Assembly (NCBI RefSeq): GCF_004919105.1 | Contig: NZ_STGK01000006.1 | Coordinates: 124,001-188,000 of the forward strand | Direction: 5' to 3' | Origin: Nocardioides sp. GY 10113 | Lineage (GTDB): Bacteria; Actinomycetota; Actinomycetes; Propionibacteriales; Nocardioidaceae | Length of the DNA: 64,000 nucleotides | Part shown: positions 8,542 to 18,665 of the stretch, in pieces | Numbering within the stretch: the stretch's first letter is position 1 | Layout of the letters: every line of letters starts with the position of its first letter | Notes under the pieces: generated by a model | Database searches by the model: none | What the model saw: the letters and a program-made list of their open reading frames with translations, nothing else | What the model was told of the DNA's origin: nothing | Translations under genes and position numbers: made by a program

Positions 8542-9432
8542 CTACTCCGCGGCCGCGAGCCGATCCAGGAGCGCCCGGTGCTCGTCGGGGAACGGCGTCG
8601 GCCGCTGCGTGGCGGGGTCGAACAGGACCAGCACGACGCGTGCCCGCGCGAGCACCGTGTCGGTGTCCTCGGGTGCGGTGATCGCCGCCTCCATCGTCAC
8701 CGAGCTGGTGCCGACCGACGCGATCCGGGTCCAGCAGTCGTAGGGGTCGGACCGCAACGTCAGCGCGCGGTGGTAGTCGACGTCGGTCTGCGCGACGACG
8801 AAGTGGTAGCGCGCGCCCTCCCGCACCTCGGAGGCCAGGTCGGTGATCAGCCGGATCCGCGCCTCCTGGAAGTACTCGAAGTACATGACGTTGTTGACGT
8901 GGCGGTACACGTCGACGTCGGAGAACCGGACGTGGACCGGGTAGTGCCGCTCCGGCGCGGGCCGCACCGCCACCGCGGCGGGCCGCTTCGCCGCCGGCTC
9001 CGGCTCCAGGAACTGCTCCAGCATCGCGCGCTCGGCGTCGCTGAGCCGCCGCGGCTGCTCGGCATCGAACCGGTACGGCGCGAGCACGGTGCTCGCCCGC
9101 AGGTAGACCCGTCGGGTGCCGTCGGCCCGCTCGTGGAAGACCTCGTAGGCCAGGGTGAAGGAGGCGGTGCGGATCCGCGTCACCCATACCTCGATCGTGA
9201 CCGGGGTGCGGCTGAACAGCAGCGGGCGCAGGTAGGTCACCTCGTGGCGGACCACCACGATGCCCTCGACCAGCGCCTCCCCCGGCGTACCGCCGTCGTA
9301 GCGGTCGTGGCTGTGGCTGCGGAACAGGTCGACGCGCGCCTCTTGGAGGTAGTCGACGTACCGGACGTTGTTGACGTGTCCCAGCATGTCCATGTCGCCC
9401 CAGCGCAGGGGGCAGAGGTAGCGGTGCCGCAC
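8542..9432 (-). CDS. Tandem hotdog-fold acyl-CoA thioesterase
   Basis: A 296-residue protein made of two hotdog domains, each opening with the thioesterase signature: HVNNVRYVDYLQEAR in the first and HVNNVMYFEYFQEAR in the second, both preceded by an aspartate. These enzymes hydrolyse acyl-CoA thioesters. It is divergent from a thiolase gene, which suggests a role in acyl-CoA turnover. The GTG start at 9432 (MRHRYLCPLRWGDMD) places the first hotdog motif at the usual distance. An inverted repeat ATGGTG-N5-CACCAT (9439-9455) lies just upstream and could be an operator. Confidence 0.85.
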   Translation of the reverse strand: MRHRYLCPLRWGDMDMLGHVNNVRYVDYLQEARVDLFRSHSHDRYDGGTPGEALVEGIVVVRHEVTYLRPLLFSRTPVTIEVWVTRIRTASFTLAYEVFHERADGTRRVYLRASTVLAPYRFDAEQPRRLSDAERAMLEQFLEPEPAAKRPAAVAVRPAPERHYPVHVRFSDVDVYRHVNNVMYFEYFQEARIRLITDLASEVREGARYHFVVAQTDVDYHRALTLRSDPYDCWTRIASVGTSSVTMEAAITAPEDTDTVLARARVVLVLFDPATQRPTPFPDEHRALLDRLAAAE

Positions 9433-9543
9433 TTGGGCATGGTGCCAGACACCATTGAGCGGACCGACCGCGCCCGCGTTCGTGGACAGGTGCCACACTG
9501 GGCGCCGAATACCTGTTCCCAGCTTCAAAGACGGAGTAGCCGC

Positions 9544-10758
9544 ATGCCCGAAGCAGTGATCGTTTCCGCCGCCCGCACGCCGATCGGGCGCGCCAACAAG
9601 GGCTCGCTGAAGGACTTCCGCGCCGACGACCTGTCCGCGTTCATCGCGAAGGCCGCGCTGGACAAGATCCCGGCACTGGACCCGAACGAGATCGACGACT
9701 ACATCCTCGGCTGCGGCCTGCCCGGTGGCGAGGCCGGCAACAACATGGCCCGCAACGTCACCGCGCTGATGGGCTACGAGATCCCCGGCACCACGGTGAC
9801 CCGCTACTGCGCCTCCTCCGTGCAGTCCACGCGGATGGCGTTCCACGCGATCAAGGCCGGCGAGGGCGACGTCTTCCTCTCCGGTGGCGTCGAGGCCGTG
9901 TCGCGCTTCCAGTTCGGCACCTCCGACCACATCCCGAACACCAAGAACCCGAAGTTCGCCGACGCCCAGCAGCGCACCGCGGAGTACGCGCAGGGCGGCA
10001 AGGACTGGCACGACCCCCGCGAGGACGGGCTGCTGCCGGACGTCTACATCGCGATGGGCCAGACCGCGGAGAACGTGGCGCGCATGCGCGGCCTGGACCG
10101 CAAGACCCTCGACGAGTTCGGCGTCCGCTCGCAGAACCTGGCCGAGAAGGCGATCGCCGACGGCTTCTGGGCCCGCGAGATCACCCCGATCACCACCCCG
10201 GACGGCACCGTCGTCACCGCCGACGACGGCCCGCGGGCCGGCGTCACCTACGACGCGGTCAAGGACCTCAAGCCGGTCTTCCGCCCCGACGGCGTGGTCA
10301 CCGCGGCCAACTGCTGCCCGCTCAACGACGGTGCCGCCGCCGTGGTGATCATGTCCGACACCAAGGCCGCCGAGCTGGGCCTCACCCCGCTCGCCCGGAT
10401 CGTCTCCACCGGCGTCTCCGGCCTCTCGCCGGAGATCATGGGCCTCGGCCCCGTCGAGGCGACCCGCAACGCCCTGAAGTACGCCGGCATGAGCATCAAC
10501 GACATCGACCTGGTCGAGATCAACGAGGCCTTCGCCGCCCAGGTGCTGCCCTCCGCCGAGGACCTCGGCGTCGACCTGGACAAGCTGAACGTCAACGGCG
10601 GCGCGATCGCCGTCGGCCACCCGTTCGGCATGACCGGCGCCCGCCTGCAGAACACGATGCTGAACAGCCTCGACTGGCACGACAAGTCGACCGGCCTGAT
10701 CACCATGTGCGTCGGCGGCGGCCAGGGCATGGCGCTGATCCTGGAGCGGATGAGCTGA
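9544..10758 (+). CDS. Thiolase family acetyl-CoA C-acyltransferase
   Basis: A 404-residue thiolase that cleaves or forms beta-ketoacyl-CoA. The nucleophile Cys89 lies in TVTRYCASS, the catalytic His in VGHPFGMTGAR, and the second Cys in TMCVGGGQG, with NEAFAAQ between. The length fits FadA/AtoB enzymes. A GGAG ribosome site precedes the ATG. Divergent from the thioesterase gene; transcription ends at a strong hairpin 30 bp after the stop. Beta-oxidation is the likeliest role, but substrate length cannot be told. Confidence 0.92.
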   Translation: MPEAVIVSAARTPIGRANKGSLKDFRADDLSAFIAKAALDKIPALDPNEIDDYILGCGLPGGEAGNNMARNVTALMGYEIPGTTVTRYCASSVQSTRMAFHAIKAGEGDVFLSGGVEAVSRFQFGTSDHIPNTKNPKFADAQQRTAEYAQGGKDWHDPREDGLLPDVYIAMGQTAENVARMRGLDRKTLDEFGVRSQNLAEKAIADGFWAREITPITTPDGTVVTADDGPRAGVTYDAVKDLKPVFRPDGVVTAANCCPLNDGAAAVVIMSDTKAAELGLTPLARIVSTGVSGLSPEIMGLGPVEATRNALKYAGMSINDIDLVEINEAFAAQVLPSAEDLGVDLDKLNVNGGAIAVGHPFGMTGARLQNTMLNSLDWHDKSTGLITMCVGGGQGMALILERMS

Positions 10759-10788
10759 CCCACTCGGTCCCCCGACCGACGTAGCGAC

Positions 10789-10821
10789 GAGCGCCCGGCC
10801 ACCGATGGTGGCCGGGCGCTC
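10789..10821 (+). terminator. Hairpin terminator after the thiolase gene
   Basis: A perfect 15-bp stem (GAGCGCCCGGCCACC, 10789-10803, with 10807-10821) closes a GAT loop, followed by TGCGTT. Confidence 0.8.
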
Positions 10822-10909
10822 TGCGTTCCCCGGACCGGACGCGCGCACCCGGGCGGCGGCTGCCGGAGATGCACCTGAAAGTAGGGCCGCCACCGACGGT
10901 CCGCCGACC

Positions 10910-10915
10910 TACACT
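10910..10915 (+). promoter_or_regulatory. -10 box of leaderless marR-type gene
   Basis: TACACT ends 7 nt before the GTG at 10923, so transcription would start on or next to the start codon. The 13 bases covering it (10901-10913) recur downstream of the gene at 11453-11465. Confidence 0.55.
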
Positions 10916-10922
10916 GGCTCGC

Positions 10923-11429
10923 GTGAGCGACCCGGATGGCCCAGCGGCGACGGAGCCCCGCTGGCTCGATGCCGAGCAGCAGCAGACCTGGCGGGCCTTC
11001 CTGCTCGGCACCACCCTCCTCAACGACCGGCTCGAGGAGGACCTGCGTCGCAGGTTCGGCATGTCGCTGGTCGAGTACGAGGTGATGGTCCGGCTCTCCG
11101 AGTCCGACGGCCAGATGCGGATGGCCCAGCTCGCCGATTCCCTGGCCCACAGCCGCAGCCGGATCACCCACACGGTGGCCCGGATGGAGCGCGACGGCCT
11201 GGTCGAGCGGTGCGACTCCCCGGAGGACCGGCGCGGCGTCCTCGCCCGGCTGACGCCGGCCGGCTGGCAGGCGCTGGAGACGGCTGCCCCGGTGCACGTC
11301 AACGGCGTCCGCGACTACCTGGTCGACCTCGCCTCGCCCGAGGACTTCGCCGCCCTGCGGCGGGTGATGGACGCGGTCGCCGACCGACTGATCGGCGACC
11401 ACCCCGCCCGCGAGCTCCGCGCCACCTGA
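10923..11429 (+). CDS. MarR family transcriptional regulator
   Basis: A 168-residue winged-helix regulator. A dimerisation helix (TWRAFLLGTTLLNDRLEEDLRR) precedes the DNA-binding part (LSESDGQMRMAQLADSLAHSRSRITHTVARMERDGLVER) and the wing CDSPEDRRGVLARLTPAGWQAL; the C-terminal helices complete the dimer interface. The ligand is unknown. The GTG at 10923 is chosen because a -10 box lies 7 nt upstream; an upstream ATG at 10869 would start before that promoter. It probably controls itself or a neighbour. Confidence 0.85.
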   Translation: MSDPDGPAATEPRWLDAEQQQTWRAFLLGTTLLNDRLEEDLRRRFGMSLVEYEVMVRLSESDGQMRMAQLADSLAHSRSRITHTVARMERDGLVERCDSPEDRRGVLARLTPAGWQALETAAPVHVNGVRDYLVDLASPEDFAALRRVMDAVADRLIGDHPARELRAT

Positions 11430-11460
11430 CCCGCCCACCGCGAGGACCTACGCCGCCGAC

Positions 11461-11470
11461 CTACATGTAG
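11461..11470. promoter_or_regulatory. Perfect palindrome CTACATGTAG, possible operator
   Basis: A 10-bp palindrome directly preceded by the same 13 bases that overlap the marR-type -10 box. It could be a second binding site for that regulator; no gene start is visible next to it. Confidence 0.3.
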
Positions 11471-11621
11471 CACGGGTTTCACGTGGCCTCTGTTGACCAA
11501 CGCCACCGCCTGACCCCGCGAGAGGCTCGACGTCTGCAGCGCGGGGAACGCGAAGCAGGCGCTCCGGAGGAAGCGAGGAACGAGCGCCCGGAGGGCGCGA
11601 GCGAGCCTCCCCGCGCGCAGA

Positions 11622-11658
11622 CGCCGCTGGCCGCCAGGACACCTGGCGGCCAGCGGCG
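11622..11658. terminator. Perfect 17-bp hairpin terminator
   Basis: CGCCGCTGGCCGCCAGG (11622-11638) pairs exactly with 11642-11658 across an ACA loop. It lies between the convergent MarR-type gene and ettA and can terminate both. Confidence 0.75.
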
Positions 11659-11717
11659 GTCGACTGCGCGGCCGGCAGCGTGTCAAGCGAAGCGCCGACA
11701 CGCTCGGCCCATCCAGC

Positions 11718-13400
<1,683 letters not shown>

Positions 13401-13407
13401 GGCCGCA

Positions 13408-13413
13408 AGGCTA
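13408..13413 (-). promoter_or_regulatory. -10 box of leaderless ettA
   Basis: TAGCCT on the minus strand ends 7 nt before the ettA ATG (13400). It lies downstream of the ssb terminator, so ettA has its own promoter. Confidence 0.55.
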
Positions 13414-13441
13414 CGCAGATTCGCGCCCGGAAGCCCGTTCG

Positions 13442-13475
13442 GGGTGGCCGCCGTCCCAGACCACGACGGCCACCC
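13442..13475 (-). terminator. Hairpin between ssb paralogue and ettA
   Basis: GGGTGGCCG (13442-13450) pairs with CGGCCACCC (13467-13475); an inner GCCGTC/GACGGC pairing is an alternative. Confidence 0.45.
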
Positions 13476-13510
13476 GGGAGACGGGTGCCGCGGCCCCGCC
13501 TCCCCAGCGC

Positions 13511-13933
13511 TCAGGCGGCGGCGCCGGACGCCCCCGCCCCCGCCCCGGCCGCGGGCTCGAACCCCTGGGCGGGAGAGGTCCGGCGGAACTCGGTGCAGCC
13601 ACGCGACAGGTCGTGGCCGACCGTGATCGCCTCGACCTCCAGCGCGACCACCTCGGTGTCGGCCTTGTTGACGTAGCTGCGGTGGGTGAGCCGGCCGTGC
13701 ACCACGACCGGGTCACCCTTGCGCAGGGAGCGCAGGCAGTGGTCGGCCAGCGCCCGCCAGGCGCTGACGGTGTACCACTGCGTCTCGCCGTCGACCCACT
13801 CCTCACGCTGGCGGTTGAACCGCCGCGGCGTGCACGCCACCCGGAAGTGGGTCACCAGCACGCCGCCGACGTCGCGACCGGACGGCTCCCCGCCCAACCA
13901 CCCCTGCAGCGTGACCATCGTGTCGTTGGCCAT
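13511..13933 (-). CDS. Single-stranded DNA-binding protein paralogue lacking the acidic tail
   Basis: A 140-residue OB-fold protein of the SSB family. It begins MANDTMVTLQGWLGG and shows HFRVACTPRRF, DGETQWYTVSAWRALADHC and GDPVVVHGRLTHRSY, as in SSBs. The tail is Ala/Gly rich and ends GASGAAA; the acidic DDDIPF-type tip by which canonical SSB recruits partners is absent. It is therefore probably a secondary SSB used in recombination or competence, not the replicative one. A strong ribosome site (GGAGAGGAGAG) supports the ATG at 13933. Confidence 0.85.
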   Translation of the reverse strand: MANDTMVTLQGWLGGEPSGRDVGGVLVTHFRVACTPRRFNRQREEWVDGETQWYTVSAWRALADHCLRSLRKGDPVVVHGRLTHRSYVNKADTEVVALEVEAITVGHDLSRGCTEFRRTSPAQGFEPAAGAGAGASGAAA

Positions 13934-14114
13934 GGGACTCTCCTCTCCTCGTGGCCCGCCGGTGCGGGCCGTGCGAGAGGAGTCCACGCAACGCCCCCGA
14001 CGCTGCCGCCCCGACCGGCACGAGGCCTGGGGACAGCGGCGGAGGGATCGACGGCTGTGCGCGACAACCGGGCCGCGGCGTCAGCGCTGGGGCAGTCGGT
14101 CGAGGTGGACGACG

Positions 14115-15740
14115 TCAGCCGCGCGCGGCGCGGACCCCGGACCGGAAGTCCGAGTAGTCGCGGACCACGGCGCGGACCGGACGGACCACCTCGCCGTCGA
14201 GCACGCCCGCCACCGCCCGGTCGAGCGCATCCTCGGCGCCCTGGGAGCGGGAGCGCGCCAGCGACGAGCTGGCGATACGGCCGATCACCGCCAGCACCAG
14301 GCCGGCGCCAAGGGCACCACCCAGCACGAGCGCGGGCACCGGGAGCCCGCCGACCTCGGGCGCCGGGTCCACGACTCCGAACGCCGCGAGCGCCCACCAC
14401 GCGCCGCCGGCGATCGCGGCGAGCAGCAGCAGCCACTGCAGCACCCGCAGGACGTGCGCCCAGAACGGCAGCCGGGAGGCGCCCAGCTCCGCGCCGCGCA
14501 GCTCGCGATCGATCCGGTCGCCGGTCTCCGCGAGACGGTCGGTGGCGGCAGCCTGGATGGCGTGTGCCCACGGCAGGGCCAGGCCGCCGCTGCAGTCGTC
14601 GGCGAACTCGCGGATCGCGGTGTTCAGGGCACCCCGCTGCACCTCGCCGACCTGCGGCAGGTCACGGCGGTCGGCGGACCCGGCACCGAGCTCGGTCGCG
14701 AGCTCGGTGTCCGGCCTGCGGCTCAGCAGCGCCAGCGGCGGCCAGGTGGTGGCCCGGCCGGCCCGAGCACTGACGCTGCGGCGTACGCCCTGGGCGATCA
14801 CGGGGATGCCGACGGCCTCGCCGACCTTGCGCTCCAGGTCCGTGACCGCGTCGGCCGAGACCTCCGGCGCGTCGGCGTCACCGCCGGCCTCCTCGAGGCG
14901 GCGCGCGGCGGCGGCCACGTCGGCCTCCAGCCGCATCGCGGCGGCGCGCTTGGAGGTGACCCGCTCGGTGATCTCGCGGCGCAGCTCCGCCATGCCGAGG
15001 CCGTGGCGGGCGCTCACGGGGAGGACCTTGACGTCGCGCAGGCCGTCCTCGGCCAGCAGTCGGCGCACGTCGTCGACCATCGCCTCCCGCTTGTCCTCGG
15101 GGATGGTGTCGATGTGGTTGACCGCCACGAGCATCACGTCCTCGTGCCCGGCCAGCGGCTTGAGGTACCGGTCGTGCAGCGCCGCGTCGGCGTACTTCTG
15201 GGGGTCGACGACCCAGACCAGCAGGTCCGCCAGCTCGACGAGGCGGTCCACCTCGAGGTGGTGGGCCACCTCCGTGGAGTCGTGGTCGGGCAGGTCCATC
15301 AGTACGACGCCGTCGAACTCCTGCTCGTCGCCGCCGGCGTCGAGCAGGGAGTCCCGCATGGTCTGGTGACGCGGCGGGATGCCGAGCCAGTGCAGCAGCT
15401 CCCCGGCGCCCTCGTGGCCCCAGACGACGGCGGTCGCCCAGGACGTGGTGGGCCGGCGCACGCCGACCGAGGAGAGCTCCAGGCCGGCCAGCGCGTTGTA
15501 GGTGGAGGACTTGCCCGAGCCGGTCGCACCGGCGATGGCGACGACGGTGTGCTGGGCGGAGAGCCGCAGCCGCTCGGTCGCGCGTCGCGTGCCGGCGGTG
15601 ATGTCGTCGAGGAGCGCGTCGTCCAGCCGCCCGCGTGCCGCGGAGACCGCGGCGTCGAGGCCGTCCAGGCGCGCACCGATCGCGGTGCCGCGGGTGGCGA
15701 GCTCGCGCACCTCGTCGAGCTCGTCGGTCAGGGCCGTCAC
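14115..15740 (-). CDS. YfjP/dynamin-like GTPase with C-terminal membrane hairpin
   Basis: A 541-residue GTPase. The P-loop is GATGSGKSS at about 71-79, switch and DxxG-like region VLMDLPDHDS, and an NHID guanine motif (VAVNHIDTIP). Two adjacent membrane helices lie at about 425-490 (VLQWLLLLAAIAGGAWW.. and PALVLGGALGAGLVLAVI). Length and layout match actinobacterial proteins annotated YfjP-family GTPase, which resemble bacterial dynamins and probably remodel membranes. Its GTG start overlaps the stop of the preceding GTPase gene (GTGA), implying coupled translation and a joint complex. Confidence 0.82.
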   Translation of the reverse strand: MTALTDELDEVRELATRGTAIGARLDGLDAAVSAARGRLDDALLDDITAGTRRATERLRLSAQHTVVAIAGATGSGKSSTYNALAGLELSSVGVRRPTTSWATAVVWGHEGAGELLHWLGIPPRHQTMRDSLLDAGGDEQEFDGVVLMDLPDHDSTEVAHHLEVDRLVELADLLVWVVDPQKYADAALHDRYLKPLAGHEDVMLVAVNHIDTIPEDKREAMVDDVRRLLAEDGLRDVKVLPVSARHGLGMAELRREITERVTSKRAAAMRLEADVAAAARRLEEAGGDADAPEVSADAVTDLERKVGEAVGIPVIAQGVRRSVSARAGRATTWPPLALLSRRPDTELATELGAGSADRRDLPQVGEVQRGALNTAIREFADDCSGGLALPWAHAIQAAATDRLAETGDRIDRELRGAELGASRLPFWAHVLRVLQWLLLLAAIAGGAWWALAAFGVVDPAPEVGGLPVPALVLGGALGAGLVLAVIGRIASSSLARSRSQGAEDALDRAVAGVLDGEVVRPVRAVVRDYSDFRSGVRAARG

Positions 15741-17488
15741 CAGCGCTCCCCCATCTCCTTCTTGGCGGCGAACCGCAGGTCGTCGACCCGGCGCGCCGCG
15801 TGGCGCAGCTGCTCGGGCGCCTCGGGCGTGAGCTCCCACTCCTGGGCCGGCGCCAGGTAGCGCTCGCGCTCCCCGGCCAGCAGCTCACCGAGCCGCTCCT
15901 CCAGCGAACGGCCCGCCGCGGCCACCATGGCGTCGGTCGCCTCGGCGCCGACGACGGTCTCCAGCAGGTTCCGGCCGAGCCGCACCGACTCGTTGGCGGG
16001 GCCCTGCGGTGCGGCCTCGCCGAGGGTGACCACGGCCAGTGCGATCGCGAGGCCGCGCACCCCCAGGGCGAGGAACCGTGCGGTCGCCCGCACGTCGCCG
16101 CTGCCCTCCTTGACGAGGGCCTGCAGCTCGGCCTGCCAGTCGCGGGCCGAGCCGGCGGCGCGGGTGCGCAGCGCGCGTCCGGCGCGGGACAGGTCGTCGG
16201 TCGCCGCCGACAGCAGCGCCCGGCCGTGCTCGTCGCCGGACCAGGCGGCGGAGGCGGTCGCGGCGGCCAGCTCGGCGCGGTCGGCGGCCAGGGACTCGTA
16301 GGCGACCTCGATCGCGATCGCGACGCGCTCGGCCTGTTGGGGCTTGCCCTTGATGGCGTTGACCAGTCGTTCGCGGACGAAGCCGACCTTGGCGTCCAGG
16401 GAGCGGACGAGCTCGCCGCTGCCCACGAACTCCTGCCAGCGCGCGAGCAGCTCGCCGCGCAGCATCGAGCCGTCGCGGCCGGCGGCCTGCAGCGAGGCGG
16501 TCGCCTCGTCGTACACCCGGTCGGCGGTGGCCAGCAGGCCGGCCACGGCGTCGACCTGCGCGGTGGCGGCGTCGGCGATCGGGTACGCCTTGCGGGTCAC
16601 CGTGCGCACGGCGCCGCCGACCGTCTGGTTGACCACGCCGCGGCGCGCGGGGGCGTCGTCGGCCAGCGCCTCCAGCCAGCCCCGGACGTCCGCGACGTGC
16701 CCGGCGGGCAGCAGCCCGTCGTCGTCGACGGGTCCCTCGGCGACGCCGAAGAGCGGGGAGTCCTTGAGCCCGCGGGAGGCCATCATCCGGGCCAGGTGGG
16801 CGGAGACGGTCGAGACCGACTCCGCGGGGGTGCGGTCGAGGATCAGCGCGACGGCGGTGGAGCGCTCCACGGCCTGCTTGAGGTACTCCCACGGCACCTG
16901 GTCGGCGTAGCGCGCCGAGGAGGTGACGAAGAGCCACAGGTCCGCGGCGGCCAGCAGCTGGCCCGCCAGCTCACGGTTGCGGGCATCGACCGAGTCGACG
17001 TCGGGCGCGTCCAGGATGGCGATGCCCCGCGGCACGGAGTCCGAGGCCACCAGCTGGATCGAGTCCTGGTCCGTGGTCGGCGCGGCCACCCGCTTGAGGT
17101 CGGGCAGCAGCCGGTCCGGTCCGAACCAGTGTCCCTCCTCCGGATGGTGCACCAGGACGGGCGACCGGGTGGTCGGACGGAGCACCCCCGGCGTGGTCAC
17201 GCGGTGGCCGACCAGGCTGTTCACCAGGGTCGACTTGCCGGCCCCGGTGGAGCCGCCGACGACGGTCAGCAACGGCGCGTCGAGCGTCATCAACCGCGGG
17301 ATGACGTAGTCCTCGAGCTGCTCGATCAGCTGGGCGCGGGACTCGCGCATGGCGTCGACGCCGGGCAGGTCGAGGGGCAGCGGGGCGGCCTTGAGCGCGC
17401 CGTTGAGCCGCACCACCTCGGTCAGCAGCTTGCCGCCGCCCGATGCGTCGGCGAGCACGGCCGTCACGGCTGCCTCGGTTCCGGTCAT
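15737..17488 (-). CDS. Dynamin-like GTPase (partner of the YfjP-type GTPase)
   Basis: A 583-residue GTPase with P-loop GGSTGAGKST at about 78-87, a DxPD switch (AILDAPDVDSVD) and long helical C-terminal regions (about 300-583) with a possible membrane-associated stretch GVRGLAIALAVVTLG. Bacterial dynamin-like proteins often come as two adjacent unequal genes that build hetero-assemblies on membranes, as this pair does. Its ATG overlaps the stop of prsW (ATGA), and its own stop overlaps the next GTPase start. A role in membrane fission, repair or division is inferred. Confidence 0.8.
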   Translation of the reverse strand: MTGTEAAVTAVLADASGGGKLLTEVVRLNGALKAAPLPLDLPGVDAMRESRAQLIEQLEDYVIPRLMTLDAPLLTVVGGSTGAGKSTLVNSLVGHRVTTPGVLRPTTRSPVLVHHPEEGHWFGPDRLLPDLKRVAAPTTDQDSIQLVASDSVPRGIAILDAPDVDSVDARNRELAGQLLAAADLWLFVTSSARYADQVPWEYLKQAVERSTAVALILDRTPAESVSTVSAHLARMMASRGLKDSPLFGVAEGPVDDDGLLPAGHVADVRGWLEALADDAPARRGVVNQTVGGAVRTVTRKAYPIADAATAQVDAVAGLLATADRVYDEATASLQAAGRDGSMLRGELLARWQEFVGSGELVRSLDAKVGFVRERLVNAIKGKPQQAERVAIAIEVAYESLAADRAELAAATASAAWSGDEHGRALLSAATDDLSRAGRALRTRAAGSARDWQAELQALVKEGSGDVRATARFLALGVRGLAIALAVVTLGEAAPQGPANESVRLGRNLLETVVGAEATDAMVAAAGRSLEERLGELLAGERERYLAPAQEWELTPEAPEQLRHAARRVDDLRFAAKKEMGERW

Positions 17489-18606
17489 TGCTGGGGTACC
17501 ACCTGTCCGGGGAAGGCGAACCGGGGGCGATTCGCCTGGATGCTGTGCAAGAAGGACTGCCCACGGGCCTGCCAGTCGACCGGCGCGGTGCCCCGCAGCA
17601 GCCGGTGGTGCAGGTAGCCGAGCTCGATCGCCGCCTGCTGGTAGTCCCGCATCGCCCGCTGCGCCTGGGCACCACCCACCGCGCGGGCGTGCCGGCGCGC
17701 GATCCGCCGCGCGCGGAGGTCCACCACCCAGCCGATGTCGGTGGCCGGGATCAGGCCGCGCCGGGCGGCGTCCTCCAGGGCCGCGGCCAGCATCCGGCGC
17801 TCGGACCCGCGCGCCCACAGCGCCAGGCCGACCATGCCGCCGAACGCGGGCGCCATCAGCACGGCGTACACCAGCAGGAACGAGCCGAGCCCGTAGACGG
17901 TGGACGCGTTCCACGTCCCGTGCGCGACGACCGCGCAGGCGTAGCCGACCACCGGGGCGGTGGCGCGCACCAGGGGCGAGCGGGTGGCCACCGCGACCCC
18001 CACGCCGACGCCGATGAAGGCGGTGAAGAGCGGGTGGGCGAACGGGCTGAACAGGCACCGCATCACGAAGGTCGAGGTGATCCCGGCGATGCCGCCGGGG
18101 CCCATCCCGTCCATGCCGTCGTAGGCGGCGGCCAGGTAGAGGATGTTCTCGGTGAAGGCGAACCCGATGCCGACCATGCCGGCGTAGACGATGCCGTCGA
18201 GGATGCCGTCCACCTCGGCCCGACGCCACCACAGCAGCAGGAGCAGGAAGAGGCCCTTGGAGGCCTCCTCGGTGACCGGCGCGACCACGGCCAGCTCCGC
18301 GGTGCTGGCGAAGCCCACGACGAAGCCGCCCAGTCCCTGCAGCAGCAGCGCGGCGACGGTGGCCACGCAGGCGCCCCAGAGCAGGCCGAGCGCGAGCAGC
18401 GTCTTCGGCTCGGGCTCGTAGCGATCCAGCCACAGGTACGCCACCAGCAGCGGCCCCACCGGCAGTGCTGCCATGATGGTGGCGAGCAGGGTGATCGACG
18501 GGGCCCCCGACACCGCGAGCAGGAGCAGCACTGCCGACGCCCCGAGCGCGACCGCAACGGTCACGAGGACCGTGAACGAGACGCTCTCGCGGTAGTGGGC
18601 AGGCAT
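17485..18606 (-). CDS. PrsW family intramembrane metalloprotease
   Basis: A 373-residue polytopic protein with about eight membrane helices. It shows the PrsW signatures: Glu113-Glu114 in VTEEASKG, Glu153 in GFAFTENILY, HPLFTAFIG and AHGTWNAS, which supply metal-binding and catalytic residues in this CPBP-like protease superfamily. The C-terminal 90 residues are cytoplasmic and end in VPQQ. PrsW in Bacillus cleaves an anti-sigma factor; the substrate here is unknown. It leads a three-gene operon with two dynamin-like GTPases. A TAGGCT box 7 nt before the ATG supports this start. Confidence 0.85.
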   Translation of the reverse strand: MPAHYRESVSFTVLVTVAVALGASAVLLLLAVSGAPSITLLATIMAALPVGPLLVAYLWLDRYEPEPKTLLALGLLWGACVATVAALLLQGLGGFVVGFASTAELAVVAPVTEEASKGLFLLLLLWWRRAEVDGILDGIVYAGMVGIGFAFTENILYLAAAYDGMDGMGPGGIAGITSTFVMRCLFSPFAHPLFTAFIGVGVGVAVATRSPLVRATAPVVGYACAVVAHGTWNASTVYGLGSFLLVYAVLMAPAFGGMVGLALWARGSERRMLAAALEDAARRGLIPATDIGWVVDLRARRIARRHARAVGGAQAQRAMRDYQQAAIELGYLHHRLLRGTAPVDWQARGQSFLHSIQANRPRFAFPGQVVPQQ

Positions 18607-18613
18607 GGGTCGA

Positions 18614-18619
18614 AGCCTA
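18614..18619 (-). promoter_or_regulatory. -10 box of leaderless prsW operon
   Basis: TAGGCT on the minus strand ends 7 nt before the ATG at 18606. Confidence 0.5.
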
Positions 18620-18653
18620 TCGGCAGCGACTTCGTAGCCCGGATTCGCCGGCG

Positions 18654-18659
18654 TACCCT
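18654..18659 (+). promoter_or_regulatory. -10 box of leaderless aminopeptidase P gene
   Basis: TACCCT ends 6 nt before the GTG at 18666. The out-of-frame GTG at 18661 is ignored. This and the prsW -10 box share a 60-bp divergent region. Confidence 0.5.
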
Positions 18660-18665
18660 GGTGAC

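Larger units (their letters stand above)
11430..11717. other. Gene-free stretch with palindrome and hairpins
   Basis: No convincing gene. It holds a 10-bp palindrome at 11461-11470, a GC-rich repeat-like segment (about 11540-11610, with a GCGCCC/GGGCGC pairing), a perfect 17-bp hairpin at 11622-11658, and an 8-bp inverted repeat AGCGTGTC/GACACGCT at about 11679-11703. Confidence 0.5.
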
